Part shown: one piece after another, positions 45,757 through 57,636 of the stretch
Numbering within the stretch: position 1 is the first letter of the stretch
How the letters are laid out: every line of letters begins with the position of its first letter
Assembly (NCBI GenBank): GCA_025531455.1
Contig: JAMYHL010000055.1
Location: 203,685 to 267,684, forward strand
From: Apiotrichum sp. Y4204
Lineage: Eukaryota > Basidiomycota > Tremellomycetes > Trichosporonales > Trichosporonaceae
Direction: 5' to 3'
Length of the DNA stretch: 64,000 nt
Translations under genes and position numbers: made by a program
Notes under the pieces: model-generated
Told to the model about the DNA's origin: nothing
Database searches by the model: none
What the model saw: only the letters and a program-made list of their open reading frames with translations

Positions 45757-48700
45757 CTACCACAGTAGGTCGCCGCCTGGGTTCGCCTCGCCAATGTTGG
45801 GCGCGAGGCGGTAGTCGACCTCTGCCGGAAGGAAAAAGTTTTCAAGACCCACAAACGGTGCAATATCTGTTGTGCCAAAGCCTCCGAGTGATTGGCCGTC
45901 GAGATACCTGCGGTGTCAGCTATGCAAACAGAAACATACTCACAGTGGTAGGGGGTCACCCTCGCCGAGCTTGAGTCCCGATCGCTCCAAATTCTCCTGG
46001 GCGAAGAGCATGTCAAACTCCGTAATGTCCGGGGCGGACTGGGGAGAGTCCTCCATGATCTGAGATGTGGCCGTGAGGAGCAAGTGATTCGGAGAGATGG
46101 GCCCCGGAGTGGGGCCCGAGGAGAGAAACATGGCCGTCGGAGAGAATGCCGGAATCGGTGGATTAGATCCTGGGCCCCGAGAGGATTGCCCAGGCGATTG
46201 GGACGACATGGCCGAGGTACTGGCTGGCGCTCGATCAGCTCGAGTCGGTGAGGCATTGCCGGATGTCGCCGGGATGACTTTTGCCTTCCGCGCTCGGCGT
46301 AATATGAGACGCAATGAGCGTGCGTACCGCCCCGCCGGGACTGGGATGGTCAGACTTTCAGCAACGCCCAAACCTTACCTTCCGAGAGAACGCGTGCCAG
46401 TTCCTCAACGTCCTTGGCAGTCTTTTTGAGTTCAAGCTCCTTCGGGAAGAGCCTCGCGCTACGAATGAGGAACGACGCCGCAAAAGCCGCACACACATCT
46501 GAGCGTAAGAAACATTCTACCGTCTCACAACTTACGTGTGTAATGCACTGCATAACGTAGACCGTTGCGATAGTTTTGCCCATGTAGGCAGATGTTCATG
46601 CAGTTTTGCGCGTTCTGTATCGCCCGGAGTGCCAAGGCGCGCATATCCGGCGGCATCGAAACCACATCTGAGGGCTCACGAATTCCCCGCAGCAGCTGGG
46701 AGTTGACAAACAGTTCAGCGTACTGCCTCTGAATTGCGACTGGAGTATCAGCTATCATATTGCCCACAACAGCTGTACACATACGTGACTCGCGGAAAAA
46801 GTCCCCTTGAGCTTTTCCATACCGGTCGGCTGCTGTCAGCAATTGTGGCAACAAATTCCTCACCAAGGATGCGATCCCAGTGGCGCTCCCATAGGTCAAA
46901 ATCATTGTTGGCCTTTTTGAGGCGTTGAAGAGTTTGCTGATCGATTGGTAGATCAGGCGTAGCGGTGAGCTCAATGTGAAGCGGGGCTGAGAGGTCAGCC
47001 GCGACATGGACGATACCTCACCTCGCAACGCCGTCAGCTCCACAGTGGAGATCAGGCGCGCATCAGTCATTGTCGACAGTGGATGCTCCAGCAACTCTCG
47101 ACATCGTTGGATAGTCTCGTCCTCGCGCAGGATCGCTGGCCGACCCATGCCATATGCCATCTGGTGCTCCATGAGATACAGCTGTATGTCAGTGATGAAT
47201 GGGTCACTCAAAAAGAACTTACGCAGAACCACACTCTGGAGTGTACCACGAGTGGCCGCTCGTCTTCGAGCTCTTCGGCGGTCCTGCCGTGGCCCATTCC
47301 AGTCTGCACCAGCTTCAAAAACGACTTGTCGATCCCCATGTCTAACGCCATGCGCACAGCGTGTCCGCCTGGAAGCCAACCGTTGTCACTGAATGCTGCA
47401 AGGATGCTCATTGCTTGAACGGCCTCAACCCGGGCTACGGAGTTGAAGAGAGTACCCATGGCTAAGATGAAATCAGTCCTATACACCACCTCGAGCTTAC
47501 CAATCTTCTGGGCATGCTGCCGACAGAGTCGCTGCACCTCGCTCACCCGTGTACCGCCGTCACGGACGCGTGCGCCCACCATGACAATGCAAGTCAGGCT
47601 AAAGGGCGACCGTATCTTCAGCCTGTTGGTCAGAGTCGTCACATGTAGTGCACACACGATTCAAAAGTGTCGAAGGACGGGTCGAAACAAGGAATGAAGT
47701 TGCTGGAGCCGGAATAGTAGCTGATGTTAGCACTCAGCTCTCCGACAGATACACACATTCCAACCAGCTCTCTGGCCTCCTCCTCGGAGACAATGCCCTC
47801 CTCGACACAGTCCGGATAGGCGTGAACATGAGCCCGCTTTATTTTGGCTTTAGATTTGGACGGGCCGATCGTTTGGGGAAGACCTTGGGCCTCAACAACG
47901 ACCGACACGTTGCTATTGTGGCGCGCTCGCTTCGATCCCCGCTCGTCAGGGGAAGACTCCTGGTCAACAGCGTTCGCGCGTTTGGAGGCAAGGGGGCTCG
48001 CAGTACGGCCACGTTCCTCTCGAGTCCGCTCCACAGCCGCTTCAACCAAGCTGGCCATGTTGGACATGGATCCGAGAGGATTGACGATTTCCTCCTCCGC
48101 GCCAGGCATGTCGTCTGCCTCAGAGTCCGGCCGCGATGGCGGTAAAGATGCGTCATGGTTCCCAGACCCGGAGCGCGTTGACCCTGGTGCGGCGAACACT
48201 TCCCATGTAGATGGGGTGCTATTGGGACCACTGCCTTGAACAGGCGTGGGAATAGGCGGACGACGGAAGCCAGCGCCAGAGTCGTGGTACGGGCTCGAGC
48301 GTGAGGCGTCCGCAGCACCATGCAAAGTAGTGGGTGTCAAGCTGTCTCCATGAGCCATTCCCAAAGTTGTGGAGGCTGGGGAGTCCACGTAGGGATTGTA
48401 CGAGGCTGAGAATGGAGGACGCTTTCCCAGCATACCAGATGAGGGCATGTCCTGAGAGTATTGCGGTTGGGAGCTTAGAGCAGTGACGGTGTGGAGTGCT
48501 TGCACAGGGGAAGGTGTGGCAGCGGATGGGTAAACTTGATTGAGGACAGCCGGAGCGATAGAGGTGCTCTGTGGTGGAGATAACACGGTATTCACTGGTG
48601 TGTTTCCAGAGCCGTTCGATGCAGTGCTGGACGCTTGGGGAACCATCCCTGCTCGAAGTGTCTGGACGAGATCGCTGAGAGTGTTCTGTATGCTAGTGAC

Positions 48701-49290
48701 TTGTGATTCTAGAGACCGAATCCGGCTTCTAGCGTCAGCACGTGAACACACACCGACAACTGTCGACGCGTCGACCTACTCTTCTCCGCCCGAGTCGGCC
48801 GCAGTCCGCCCTGGCTTCTCCATTATGCAGTCCAAGTTACCGTTGCGACAGCGTTTGCAGGGAGGATTTTCAGCCCCAACACATCGCATCTTCATGCGAC
48901 GGCAGTTGTTCTGAGGCGAAGTTAGCAATCTAAGAGCAGATGAACAGATGGACAGATGAGAAGACGAAATAGACTCACGCAGGCGCCTGTACGTGTGAAG
49001 GTCATAGGGCAGTTGAGAGCGAGGTGCCCACAGGTCGCAACAGCAATGTTTGTATCAGTATTGACTCCACTGAGAAACGCTCAGACTGTACAGCTCTGAG
49101 AAGAACGCCGACAGAGCTTCTCAGCGCCACAGAACGTACGGTTAACGCGGTTGATAACCCCCCGTCTCTCCCCGCCCTTGTCGCTCGCCTTGGCCTCGTC
49201 CCGCCTATCCTCGCCCCTTCCCGAGCCAGTTGGCGAGTCCTGCCCACGATCATAACCGCCATCGTCGGCGCTCGATAGGTAGGGTTGCAT
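45757..49290 (-). CDS. Zn(II)2Cys6 transcription factor with fungal-specific regulatory domain (12 exons)
   Basis: Nuclear DNA-binding regulator. Exons 49140-49290, 48979-48986, 48780-48910, 47658-48728, 47501-47622, 47223-47461, 47022-47181, 46864-46986, 46536-46832, 46379-46498, 45944-46340 and 45757-45907 total 2970 nt, 989 residues. The zinc cluster near residue 52 reads NRACNNCRRMKMRC, then PPCKRCRNGNLDC: six Cys with the usual spacing. A short coiled segment (SRIRSLESQVTSIQNTLSDL) follows, then a disordered linker. The regulatory domain reads FIPCFDPSFDTFESLKIRS, FSLTCIVMVGARV and AMGTLFNSVARVEAVQAMSI, with FDLWERHWDRIL further on. The C-terminus is acidic and Pro/Ser-rich. The first zinc Cys lies in an 8-nt exon. 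Many basidiomycete proteins of this type carry the name prtT-like protease regulator, but the target here is unknown. It diverges from SMC1 across 905 bp. Confidence 0.9.
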
Positions 49291-50195
49291 CTTCCAAAGC
49301 CACCTGCAGAAGGGTCAATTCGTTTCGGTGACCGGGACAACGTATGTCGCAGCTCAGCGTCGAGTCAAGGCAATCGCCATGCCCAGGACGGCCTAGAACG
49401 GGGGGCTAGCGCACGAGCAATCGGTGGATCGTGGGTCTGTAGATCTGTGGTTCTTATCCGCGATCCAACAAACACAATTCAATCCACGCATCCAGCGGTG
49501 CGAGCTCGTGCCCTCCTGTGACGACAGTTTGTTGTCGAGGTGCGTCGTGCGTCGATCGCTGTTGTGGGAGATCGGCGAGGTCCGAGCAGGTCCAACGGTC
49601 CAGTTGCCAGTTGCCAGATTCTGGAATCTGGCAATCGTTTGGCGTCGTCGTTTGAAGCTTGCAAGAAAGATAGGAGCTGCGTAACAGTGATGCAGCCTGG
49701 ATAACAAGATGTCGAGCGATGTGAAGAGTTCCAAGATTCAAGACAATTACCCTTTGAGCAAGGTGCAGCTTCCCAAGTTGCGCAACTGCCCAACATGGAG
49801 AATGGTCAGTATGGCGGCCTTGTGCCCACTGATCGCCTCACCCCGAACATCGGGTGCACGGTCCGGTGACCCGAACGGGGAAGTTGGGCTGGCGGGCCTA
49901 TCAAGTCGTTACTAGCTTTTATCAGTATTTGTGTAATGATGAGCCTAATGCAGTTCGGGTATTTCATCTTTCGCTGGGTGAGCGTGGTTGACGCGTACTG
50001 CACCACCCGACCCCTTTAGCCAGGGGCTTGTGCACCAGGCGCGTCCTCCCGGTGGCCCTCTGTCTTCAATCTCACAACAAAATCGTCGCGTTCTCTGCCT
50101 TCCTCCACCTCTTGTCAACAGTTCATCATCATCATCATCACCGACCTCACCACTACCACCCACACTCCAGTCGACCAACTCACGCTTTTCTCAAG
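49291..50195. promoter_or_regulatory. Bidirectional region between the zinc-cluster gene (-) and SMC1 (+)
   Basis: 905 bp shared upstream region. It holds a 24-bp palindrome at 49611-49634 preceded by a direct repeat of AGTTGCC, and a TCA microsatellite (about 50126-50142) in the SMC1 leader. No TATA box is evident. Confidence 0.6.
49611..49634. promoter_or_regulatory. 24-bp palindrome, candidate operator
   Basis: Arms TTGCCAGATTC and GAATCTGGCAA are perfect 11-bp inverted copies around a 2-bp spacer. A further TTGCCAG copy starts 7 bp upstream (49604). Position and symmetry fit a site for a dimeric regulator, possibly the adjacent zinc-cluster protein. Binding is inference. Confidence 0.5.
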
Positions 50196-53100
50196 ATGCC
50201 GCTCAGGCGTCTCGAGCTCGTAAACTTCAAGTCCTATCGGGGCACTCAGGTGATCGAGTTTGGCGAGTCGCCGTTCACGTGTATCATCGGTCCCAATGGC
50301 TCGGGCAAGTCCAATTTGATGGACGCAATCTCGTTCGTCCTCGGTGTCAAATCCGCTCAGCTGCGTAGTACACAGCTCCGGGATCTTGTGTACCGCGGAC
50401 GCAAGGCTGCCGAGGGCGCCAACGAGATGGGTCTTGATGTCGACATTCCCGAGACACAGACCCAGGACATCAACCCCGATGCCAGGACCGCATCCGTCTC
50501 AGCCGTGTACGAGGACACGGATGGGAAGGAGTGGCGCTTTAAGCGCACCATTGCTATGAGCGGCACGTCGACCTATTACCTCAACTCCAAGGCCGTCACC
50601 TGGAACGTGTACAACGCGCAGCTCGAGAAGTTTAACATTCTTGTCAAGGCCAAAAACTTCCTTGTCTTCCAGGGAGATGTGGAGGGTGTCGCGAGTCAGG
50701 ACAGCAAGGCTCTTGCCAAGCTTATCGACCGAATCAGCGGGTAAGCTCCAGCGACGTGTTCTCGACTGACGCGTGTAGGTCTCTCGAGCTGGCGCCGGCT
50801 TACGAGGCTGCCAAACTTGCGCAGGAGAAGGCTGCCGAATCCGCGAATGCCAACCACGCGAAGAAGCGCAGCATGCTCACTGAGGCCAAGCACTTCAAAG
50901 AGCAGACTGCAGAAGTCCGGCAATGGGAGAAGCTCCGTGACAATAGGGTGCGTCACGAAACTCCATCTGTTGCTGACATCCAGGATACCATGATCAAGCG
51001 GCATCTGCTCTGGAAGCTGTACCACATTACGGAGGAGATCAACGACTCTACACAGAAGGTGGAACAGGCTTCAGAGGAGCTGCATGAACTGCGGAACGCT
51101 GTCGTGAGTATGCAGTGAGATTTCGTCGCTGACGGATCAGACCGAGTCGGACACCGCTTTCAGGGAGTCCCGTAAGGAACACGCTCAAGTTCTCCTTGCT
51201 GTGAAGAAGCGCGAGGCTGCCGTGAAAAAGTCGGAGAAGGCCGTCGAGGACAAGAACCCCGAGCTTGTGGCCATCGATACGCAGATTGCCCACTCAGAGA
51301 AGAAGGCCAAGAACAGCGAGACGCTGTTTGCTCGCGTCGAGAAGGACCAACAGCGCCAGTCAGAAAGCCTGGCTGCTCTTGAGGCTGGTGCCGAGGAGAT
51401 CAAGGCCCGTATGGAGGAGGCGAGGGAGAAGCAGCGCCAAAAGAGCCGTGCAGCTGGCAAGGCTCTCTCGGATGCCGATCTCGCCGAGTACAGGAAACTG
51501 TAAGCTCGATGCTTTGTATGTGGTCGCTCACCCCACAGCCGTTCTGACGCGAACCTCACCGCCATTGCCGAGCGTCAGCAGCTGGAAACCCTCCGCCGTG
51601 ATCAGAAGGGTATTCGTGACGCCCTCACTTCCATCGATGACCGCATCCAGCAGGGCGAGCACAAGCGCGCAAAGCTCACCAGTGAAGTTGAGGCACTTGC
51701 TGGTCGTGAGGAAACTGTGGGTCGACTCGTACAAACCGCACGCTGACGTTCAGGTTGCATCCAAGGTCGCGGAGCTCGAGGACGAGAAGAAGCGGCTCAA
51801 GTCTCAGATTGACCAAGCTCAGGCCGAACGGCAGCGTATTGCGTGAGTTAGTAGTTCCGGGCCAAACTGACAAGCGACAGGACCCGCGAGACAGAGATCA
51901 ATGATCGCCTGCAGGACACTTTGAACCGCCTTTTGCAGGCTGGTGTTGACAAGCGCGAGTCGGAGCGCGAGGCGCGTCTCAAGGAGACGCTCTCGAATCT
52001 CCGTCGCATCTTCCCGGGTGTCCATGGTCGTATCATTGACCTGTGCAAGCCAACTGCTACAAAGTATGAGCTTGCAGTCATGACAGTTCTCGGCCGTAAC
52101 ATCGACTCTGTTGTTGTCGACCAGGAGAAGACCGCCATTGACTGCATCGAGTACATGCGCCAGCAGCGAGCAGGACAGGCCACCTTCATTCCGCTGGACA
52201 CGATTCAGGTCAAGACTATCCCCGAGAAATTGCGTAACTTTGCTAAAGGAGCGCGTCTCGCCATTGACTGCATCGAATACGACGCGGCTCTCGAGCGTGC
52301 CATGCAGCATGCGTGCGGAAGCGCCATGATTTGTGACACATCAGACATTGCCAAATACATTTGCTACGAGAAGCGACAGGAGGTCAAGGGTAAGTAACGC
52401 GTACCGAGAATGTCGCTCACCAACAGCCGTCACCCTTGAAGGCACTGTCATCCACAAGAGCGGTCTCATCACTGGTGGTCGCGGTCAGAGTGCTCGCAAG
52501 TTCAGCGATCGCGACGTCGACAGCTTGAAGCAGCAGCAGGAGAAGTACATGCAGCAGCTCCAAGACCTCCACAAGTCCAAGCCCAAGGAGAAGGATGACG
52601 AGCACATGATCCAGAATCTCACGCGGCTCGAGGCCGAGCTCATTACCGCTGCCGATGACCTCGTGAGTCCTGAGCGTGGTTTTATACCTGACTCCAGTCC
52701 GCCACACGGCTTCGGCTCCAGGGTCTCCGCAAGGAGCTTAACAATGTTCAGAAGGACCTCAAGACCCTTGAGCCTGCTAAGAAGAAGCAGGAGAAGGCAC
52801 TCTCTGATAGTCTGAAGAACAGTCAAGCACTTGTCGCCGTTGTTGAGGCGGCCGACGACCAAGTCTTTGCTGCCTTCTGCCAGCGTATCGGTGTTGCCAA
52901 CATCCGCGAGTACGAGGACGTGCAGCTCAAGGCTGCTCAAGAGGAGAATGAGGCGATGGAGGCCTTTGCTGCGCAGAATGCCCGTGTCTCTCATCAGTGA
53001 GTTTCTCTTGCCCGTCATGGCTGATCCATCAGGATTGAGTTCGAGAAGGCTCAGCTCAAGAGCACCGAGGAGCGTCTTGCACTGCTTCAGTCCACTGTCG

Positions 53101-54504
53101 AGAAGGAAAAGCGCAACGTCAAGAAGCTACTTGCCGCTAAGGAGGAGCTCGAGGAGGAGATTGAGAACCTCAAAGCGGAGACTGAGAAGCTGCGTAGCAA
53201 ACTCGAGAAGGCAAACCTTGCGGCTGAAAACTCGAACGCAAAGGTTGAGACCGAGCGTGATGCGGCTCGTCGCGCACAGCGTGCTTTGGACAAGGCCCTT
53301 AAAGAGATTTCTGGCTGGAATGACGAGATTGAGCGGGCATCCTCCGATCGTCACATCATCTATCGCAAGTGCCGTCTTGAGGACATTGATCTGCCGCTTC
53401 TGTCGGGATCGCTTACCAATGTGTCAATTGAAGACGTGAGTGTCCTTTCGTGCAACACATTCTGATCTTAGACTACCAACGAGTTGAACGACCTCATGGA
53501 CGTTGATCAGGACTCAATGCGCCCTGCGCGGACCGATGACTTTGGCATTGTGCTCGACTTCAGCTTGCTGGACGACGAGGATAAAGAGGTGAGTCATGAT
53601 GTTGTCAACCAAGACTGATCGCAGAACTCTTCGGAAGAGGTTGGACACGAGTTCGAGGCGCAGATCACCAAGATGCGCGCAGAGATCGAACGTGTCGTAC
53701 CTAATATGAAGGCCATCGATCGCCTCAAGGAGGTGCAGGAGGAGCTCGACGCCGCCGAACAAGAGGCCGACGATGCGAGGAAAGCAAGCAAACGGGCCCG
53801 CGACGAGTTCCTTGATCTCAAGAAGAGGCGATGTGACCTGTTCAACAAGGCCTTCAGCCACATGTCCCAGTGCATCGACAAGATCTACAAAGATCTGACG
53901 AAGAACTCGTTTGTGCCGACAGGTGGCATGGCGTTCCTGTCCTTGGAGGATGCAGAGGAACCGTACCTCGGCGGTGTCAAATACAACACGATGCCTCCCG
54001 GCAAGCGATTCGTGGAGATCGATCAGTTGTCTGGTGGTGAGAAGACAATGGCCGCTCTTGCGCTCTTGTTCTCCATCCACAGGTGAGTCGCCACATCAAT
54101 AGATTAGGACTGAAAGTACAGCTACCACCCTGCGCCATTCTTTGTTCTGGACGAGGTCGATGCGGCTTTGGACCCTACCAACGTGTCCAAGCTCGCGCGC
54201 TATGTTAGCGAACAGGCGCGTAAGCAAGTGCAGTTCCTGATTATTTCGCTGAAGAGCACCCTGTGAGTCATGACTTATCCGAGGATCTGCCGCGGCTGGA
54301 GCAGATCCAATCAGACCCTCTTCAGGATAACTGCTGATACGCCCTGCAGGTATGAACATGCCGACGGGCTGGTGGGAGTGTACCGTGAGCAGGAAGAGAA
54401 CTCATCCCGCACGCTCACGCTGGATCTGAGCAAGGTATGTGCTATGTGTCCACTATTTGAACTAGGTGAGAGTGATGACTGACCATTCGTTTTAGTACGC
54501 GTAA
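50196..54504 (+). CDS. SMC1: Cohesin subunit SMC1 (15 exons)
   Basis: ATPase arm of the cohesin ring, which holds sister chromatids together in the nucleus. Exons 50196-50740, 50779-50947, 50984-51103, 51141-51499, 51539-51716, 51754-51842, 51881-52389, 52427-52662, 52722-52996, 53033-53435, 53472-53588, 53625-54082, 54122-54262, 54350-54434 and 54496-54504 total 3693 nt, 1230 residues, the usual SMC1 length. Walker A is [15 protein letters not shown] near residue 32. Long coiled coils flank the hinge, which starts near residue 527 ([17 protein letters not shown]) and contains [18 protein letters not shown]. The ABC signature [15 protein letters not shown] lies near 1134 and Walker [14 protein letters not shown] near 1157. 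The protein ends [29 protein letters not shown] and [11 protein letters not shown] favour SMC1 over SMC2-4. The last exon encodes only YA and stop. Confidence 0.97.
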
Positions 54505-55216
54505 AGATTGTGGTTTGATCGAACACTGTAGTGGTATCCGGTAGTGTAATCTGATGAAATATCGCGATGTAATGCATGAGATAATGCATGGGAAACCCCT
54601 AGGAACCCTCGACGGGCTCTACCCCGTGACGTTCATTCATTCAAGCAGCATTCGACATTGGGCGGAGCGTGAGCGCCCGCGCCCGGCGAGCCCGAGTGGT
54701 GACGTAGTTTTGGAGGGTCTGGGTGCTTGCCTGCTAGTTCCCTGTGCGCGGTGCCTCAACGGTCCGCTCTCGCGCTCTCCCTCTCATGTCAGCCCGGGCC
54801 ATTTCCCGGGGCCATCCAAGCCACCCCCCCCATATGTCATACATACAGCATCTGTATTGTATACGGTGTGCGCGCAGTGCCTTGTGCAAGCGAGGAGAGC
54901 AAGAACATGGGAGAGAGGGCCTGATCCAGTGAGCATGCAGTAGAGTGGTGCTGCATGCTGCTCGTCATCACAACCGTCCTGGACGCATTGTTAACACCAC
55001 TTGTCGTTTCTGATTCACTACCTGCATCACCACCTCAACCTCCATCACTCCAACCCACACGATCACCAAACAGTGCATCGAGGACAATCACCACATTACA
55101 CTCGTCCATTCCTCCATCCATCCTGATACCCCAAGGCGGCTCCAGCACCACCCACACGCGCATCCCAACCCGCCCAAACCCACCACACCCACCACCGCCG
55201 CAGATCCAGCTCCATC
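54505..55216. promoter_or_regulatory. Spacer between SMC1 and hexokinase
   Basis: 712 bp holding the SMC1 3' UTR and the hexokinase promoter. The last 200 bp are C/A-rich (ACCACC, CACCAC), typical of leaders of strongly expressed genes here. No TATA box is obvious. Confidence 0.5.
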
Positions 55217-57327
55217 ATGCCGCTACCAGAGATCATCAAGCACATTGAGCCGTACTTTCTCCTCTCGGACGAGCGCCTCCACACAATCGTAAAGTATTTC
55301 CGGGAAGAGCTCGCCGAGGGCCTCGACGGGTACGGCCATGACGTCGCCATGGTGCCCAGCTTTGTGCCCGCCGTCCCGGACGGCAGTGAGAAAGGGTACG
55401 TGTTGTGCGAGCGGAAGTTGAGGGGCGAGAGGATGAGCTAGGCTGTACGGATGGTGTAGAGGATGGTTCACGCACCGCGTCCGGCAGCGCATCCATACCC
55501 CACTGTCGTCACGCTTCCACTTTATGGCCTTTATTCCCAGCTCGCAGCTGACAGCAGCACGTTCCTCGCGCTCGATCTCGGCGGCACGAATCTCCGCGTC
55601 TGCGAAATCAAGCTCAAGGGCGAACACAAGTTTGACATTCGGCAGCAGAAGTACAAGGTCTCGGACGAGCTCAAGAACGGCGAGGCGCGCGCGCTCTTTG
55701 GTGAGTATCTGTAGAGAGTGCTTTGCGCGCATCTGGCTGTGGGGTGTTGGGGATTATGGTTACGCTCGTCCTCTCGGCGTGTCGCCCCGTTCCGCATGGC
55801 ACCGCCGAGAGTCACGCGATTACTGGAGATCCGTGTGGTTTCCTCATCCGTCCCTTTCAACAGCTGACACAGAACAGACTACATCGCCGACTCGGTGGAC
55901 GCCTTCCTCACGGATATCGGCTCTGACCTGCCCGACGACGACGCTCTGCATCTGGGCTTCACTTTCAGGTGAGTGCCAACGAAGACATAAGTGACGGAGT
56001 GGGTGGTTGCAAACTGGCAGGAACGGCCGCGACAAGGCCTCCTGCCAAGACCTGATCTACCGAGGACACTTTGCCTTTCACCTGCAGTACATTACATTGC
56101 GGCTGACACACAGCTTCCCCGTCGAACAGACCGCTATCGACGCGGGCAAGCTCCTGACGTGGACCAAGGGCTTTTCCGCGAAGAACGCAAAGGGCAAGGA
56201 TGTCGTCAAGCTCCTTCAGGAGGCGTTTGACCGCAAGCACATCCATGTGAAGTGCAGTGCGCTTGTCAATGACGTGAGTGGCTCTGATGTTTAATGTTTG
56301 TTGTCACTGGCCGACCGGCGACAAGCATTGGCCAATGATGGGGCCAACAGGCGCCAAAATGATCCAATCACTTCCACATTCCAGAGGCTTACACCAGACC
56401 GTTGGCACCCTCCTTTCGCGGTCATACCAGAACGGACCGGCAGTCATTGGTGCCATCTTTGGCACCGGCACGAATGGCGCGTACATTGACCGCACATCGA
56501 CGATCAAGAAGCTTGGCGCCGCCAAGATCAAGCAGCTCGAGGAGCAGGGCGAGCACTCTGGCGAGTTTATGGTCATCAACACCGAGTGGGGAGCCTTCGA
56601 CAACCAGCGGCGATGCCTGCCGATCTCGACGTTTGACAACAAGCTCGACCGTCAGTCGATCAACCCGTGCGTTTCCGTTGAATTGTGGCCGCTGACTTTA
56701 GGCGCAAACAGGCGTTTGAGAAGCTCGTGTCGGGCATGTACCTCGGCGAGATTACGCGCAATATGCTTCTTTTCCTCATCGACTCGTCTGTCCTCTTTGA
56801 CGGATACACATCTTCTGTTCTGAACACGCACTACGGATTCGACACGTCGTTCGTCTCGCACGTCGAGGGCGCAAAGACGGACGACGATGTCCGGGAAGGG
56901 CTCATCAAGCAGCTCAAGGTTGACCCGAAGCACATCAAGGACTCGGACATTGAGCTCGTGCGCTGGGCGTGCGGCCTCGTTGCAAAGCGCGCGTCTTACC
57001 TTGCAGCGACGGCCATTGCCGCCATCTACCTCCACACCAAGGAGACGCGCAAGGAGACCGGCCAGGAGCGCGTCGATGTCGGCGTCGACGGAAGGTGAGT
57101 TGATACAGCCACGGTCTTCACTCTGAGATCGCCCTCTAACGGACAGTGTGGCAGAGTTCCTCCCCAATTTCCACGACCGCGTGCACGAGGCACTGCGCAT
57201 CATTCTCGGCGAGGACGAGAAGAACATCACCATGGGCCTTGCCAAGGACGGGTCGGGTGTTGGCGCCGCGCTCACCGCGCTCACTGCCAAGCAGGCGGCC
57301 GAGCGGCGCAACACGCTGTCTAAGTGA
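55217..57327 (+). CDS. HXK1: Hexokinase (7 exons)
   Basis: Phosphorylates glucose and fructose at the first step of glycolysis, in the cytosol. Fungal hexokinases may also act in glucose repression. Exons 55217-55395, 55555-55700, 55878-55968, 56114-56273, 56398-56666, 56702-57094 and 57147-57327 total 1419 nt, 472 residues. The N-terminal helix LSDERLHTIVKYFREELAEG is followed by VPSFV. The phosphate-1 loop is FLALDLGGTNLRVCEIKL. The sugar-binding region is LGFTFSFPVEQTAID, then LLTWTKGFSAKN. The catalytic Asp is in ALVNDTVGTLLSRSY, and the adenosine loop is IFGTGTNGAYID. The C-terminal phosphate-2 motif is LAKDGSGVGAALTAL. EWGAFDNQRRCLP and FEKLVSGMYLGEI are also typical. Length and motifs favour hexokinase; a glucokinase cannot be excluded from sequence alone. 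Confidence 0.96.
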
Positions 57328-57636
57328 GCTCTGGTGTCTGATGTGTGAGAGGGACTAGTGAACGGTAAAATGTAGCTGCGGAGAGGAACCAGACGTGTGC
57401 TCGCTTGATGTATTGGATCACTCCCGGAACGACGATGTGCCAGCTACCGCAGGTTACGATGGTGATCAGCTCGAGTATCCATCCTCCTTCAACCATGGGC
57501 TGCTCAATGAAATGTGATATATCGCAAAGCATACAAGGTTAACACAAAAGTCGAAGAATCCTAAGCCCCATCTATCTAGTGAATGGTCCCACGGTTACAG
57601 GCGGCAATCCTTGCCCATTCGAGCGGACTAGCTTCT
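57328..57636. other. Convergent spacer
   Basis: 309 bp between the hexokinase (+) and zinc-cluster (-) stop codons; 3' UTRs only. Confidence 0.6.

Noticed and set aside
46525..46832. Possible extra intron in exon 9 of the first zinc-cluster gene (GTATGT...CAG)
   Set aside because: Neither possible acceptor restores the downstream frame, whereas the unspliced frame reads through naturally (VAIQRQYAELFVNSQLL).
48979..49005. Start of the zinc-cluster gene at MTFTRTGAC
   Set aside because: It gives a nine-residue N-terminus lacking the basic residue before the first Cys. The upstream exon from 49290 joins in frame through good splice sites. Kept as an alternative.
50028..50195. Upstream in-frame extension of SMC1
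   Set aside because: SMC1 proteins start just before the FKSYRG motif. The extension encodes a His-rich stretch from a TCA repeat in the leader.
30820..57327. Functional cluster for sugar use (two permeases, hexokinase, regulators)
   Set aside because: The genes are spread over 30 kb with unrelated housekeeping genes between them, so co-regulation is not supported by the layout.
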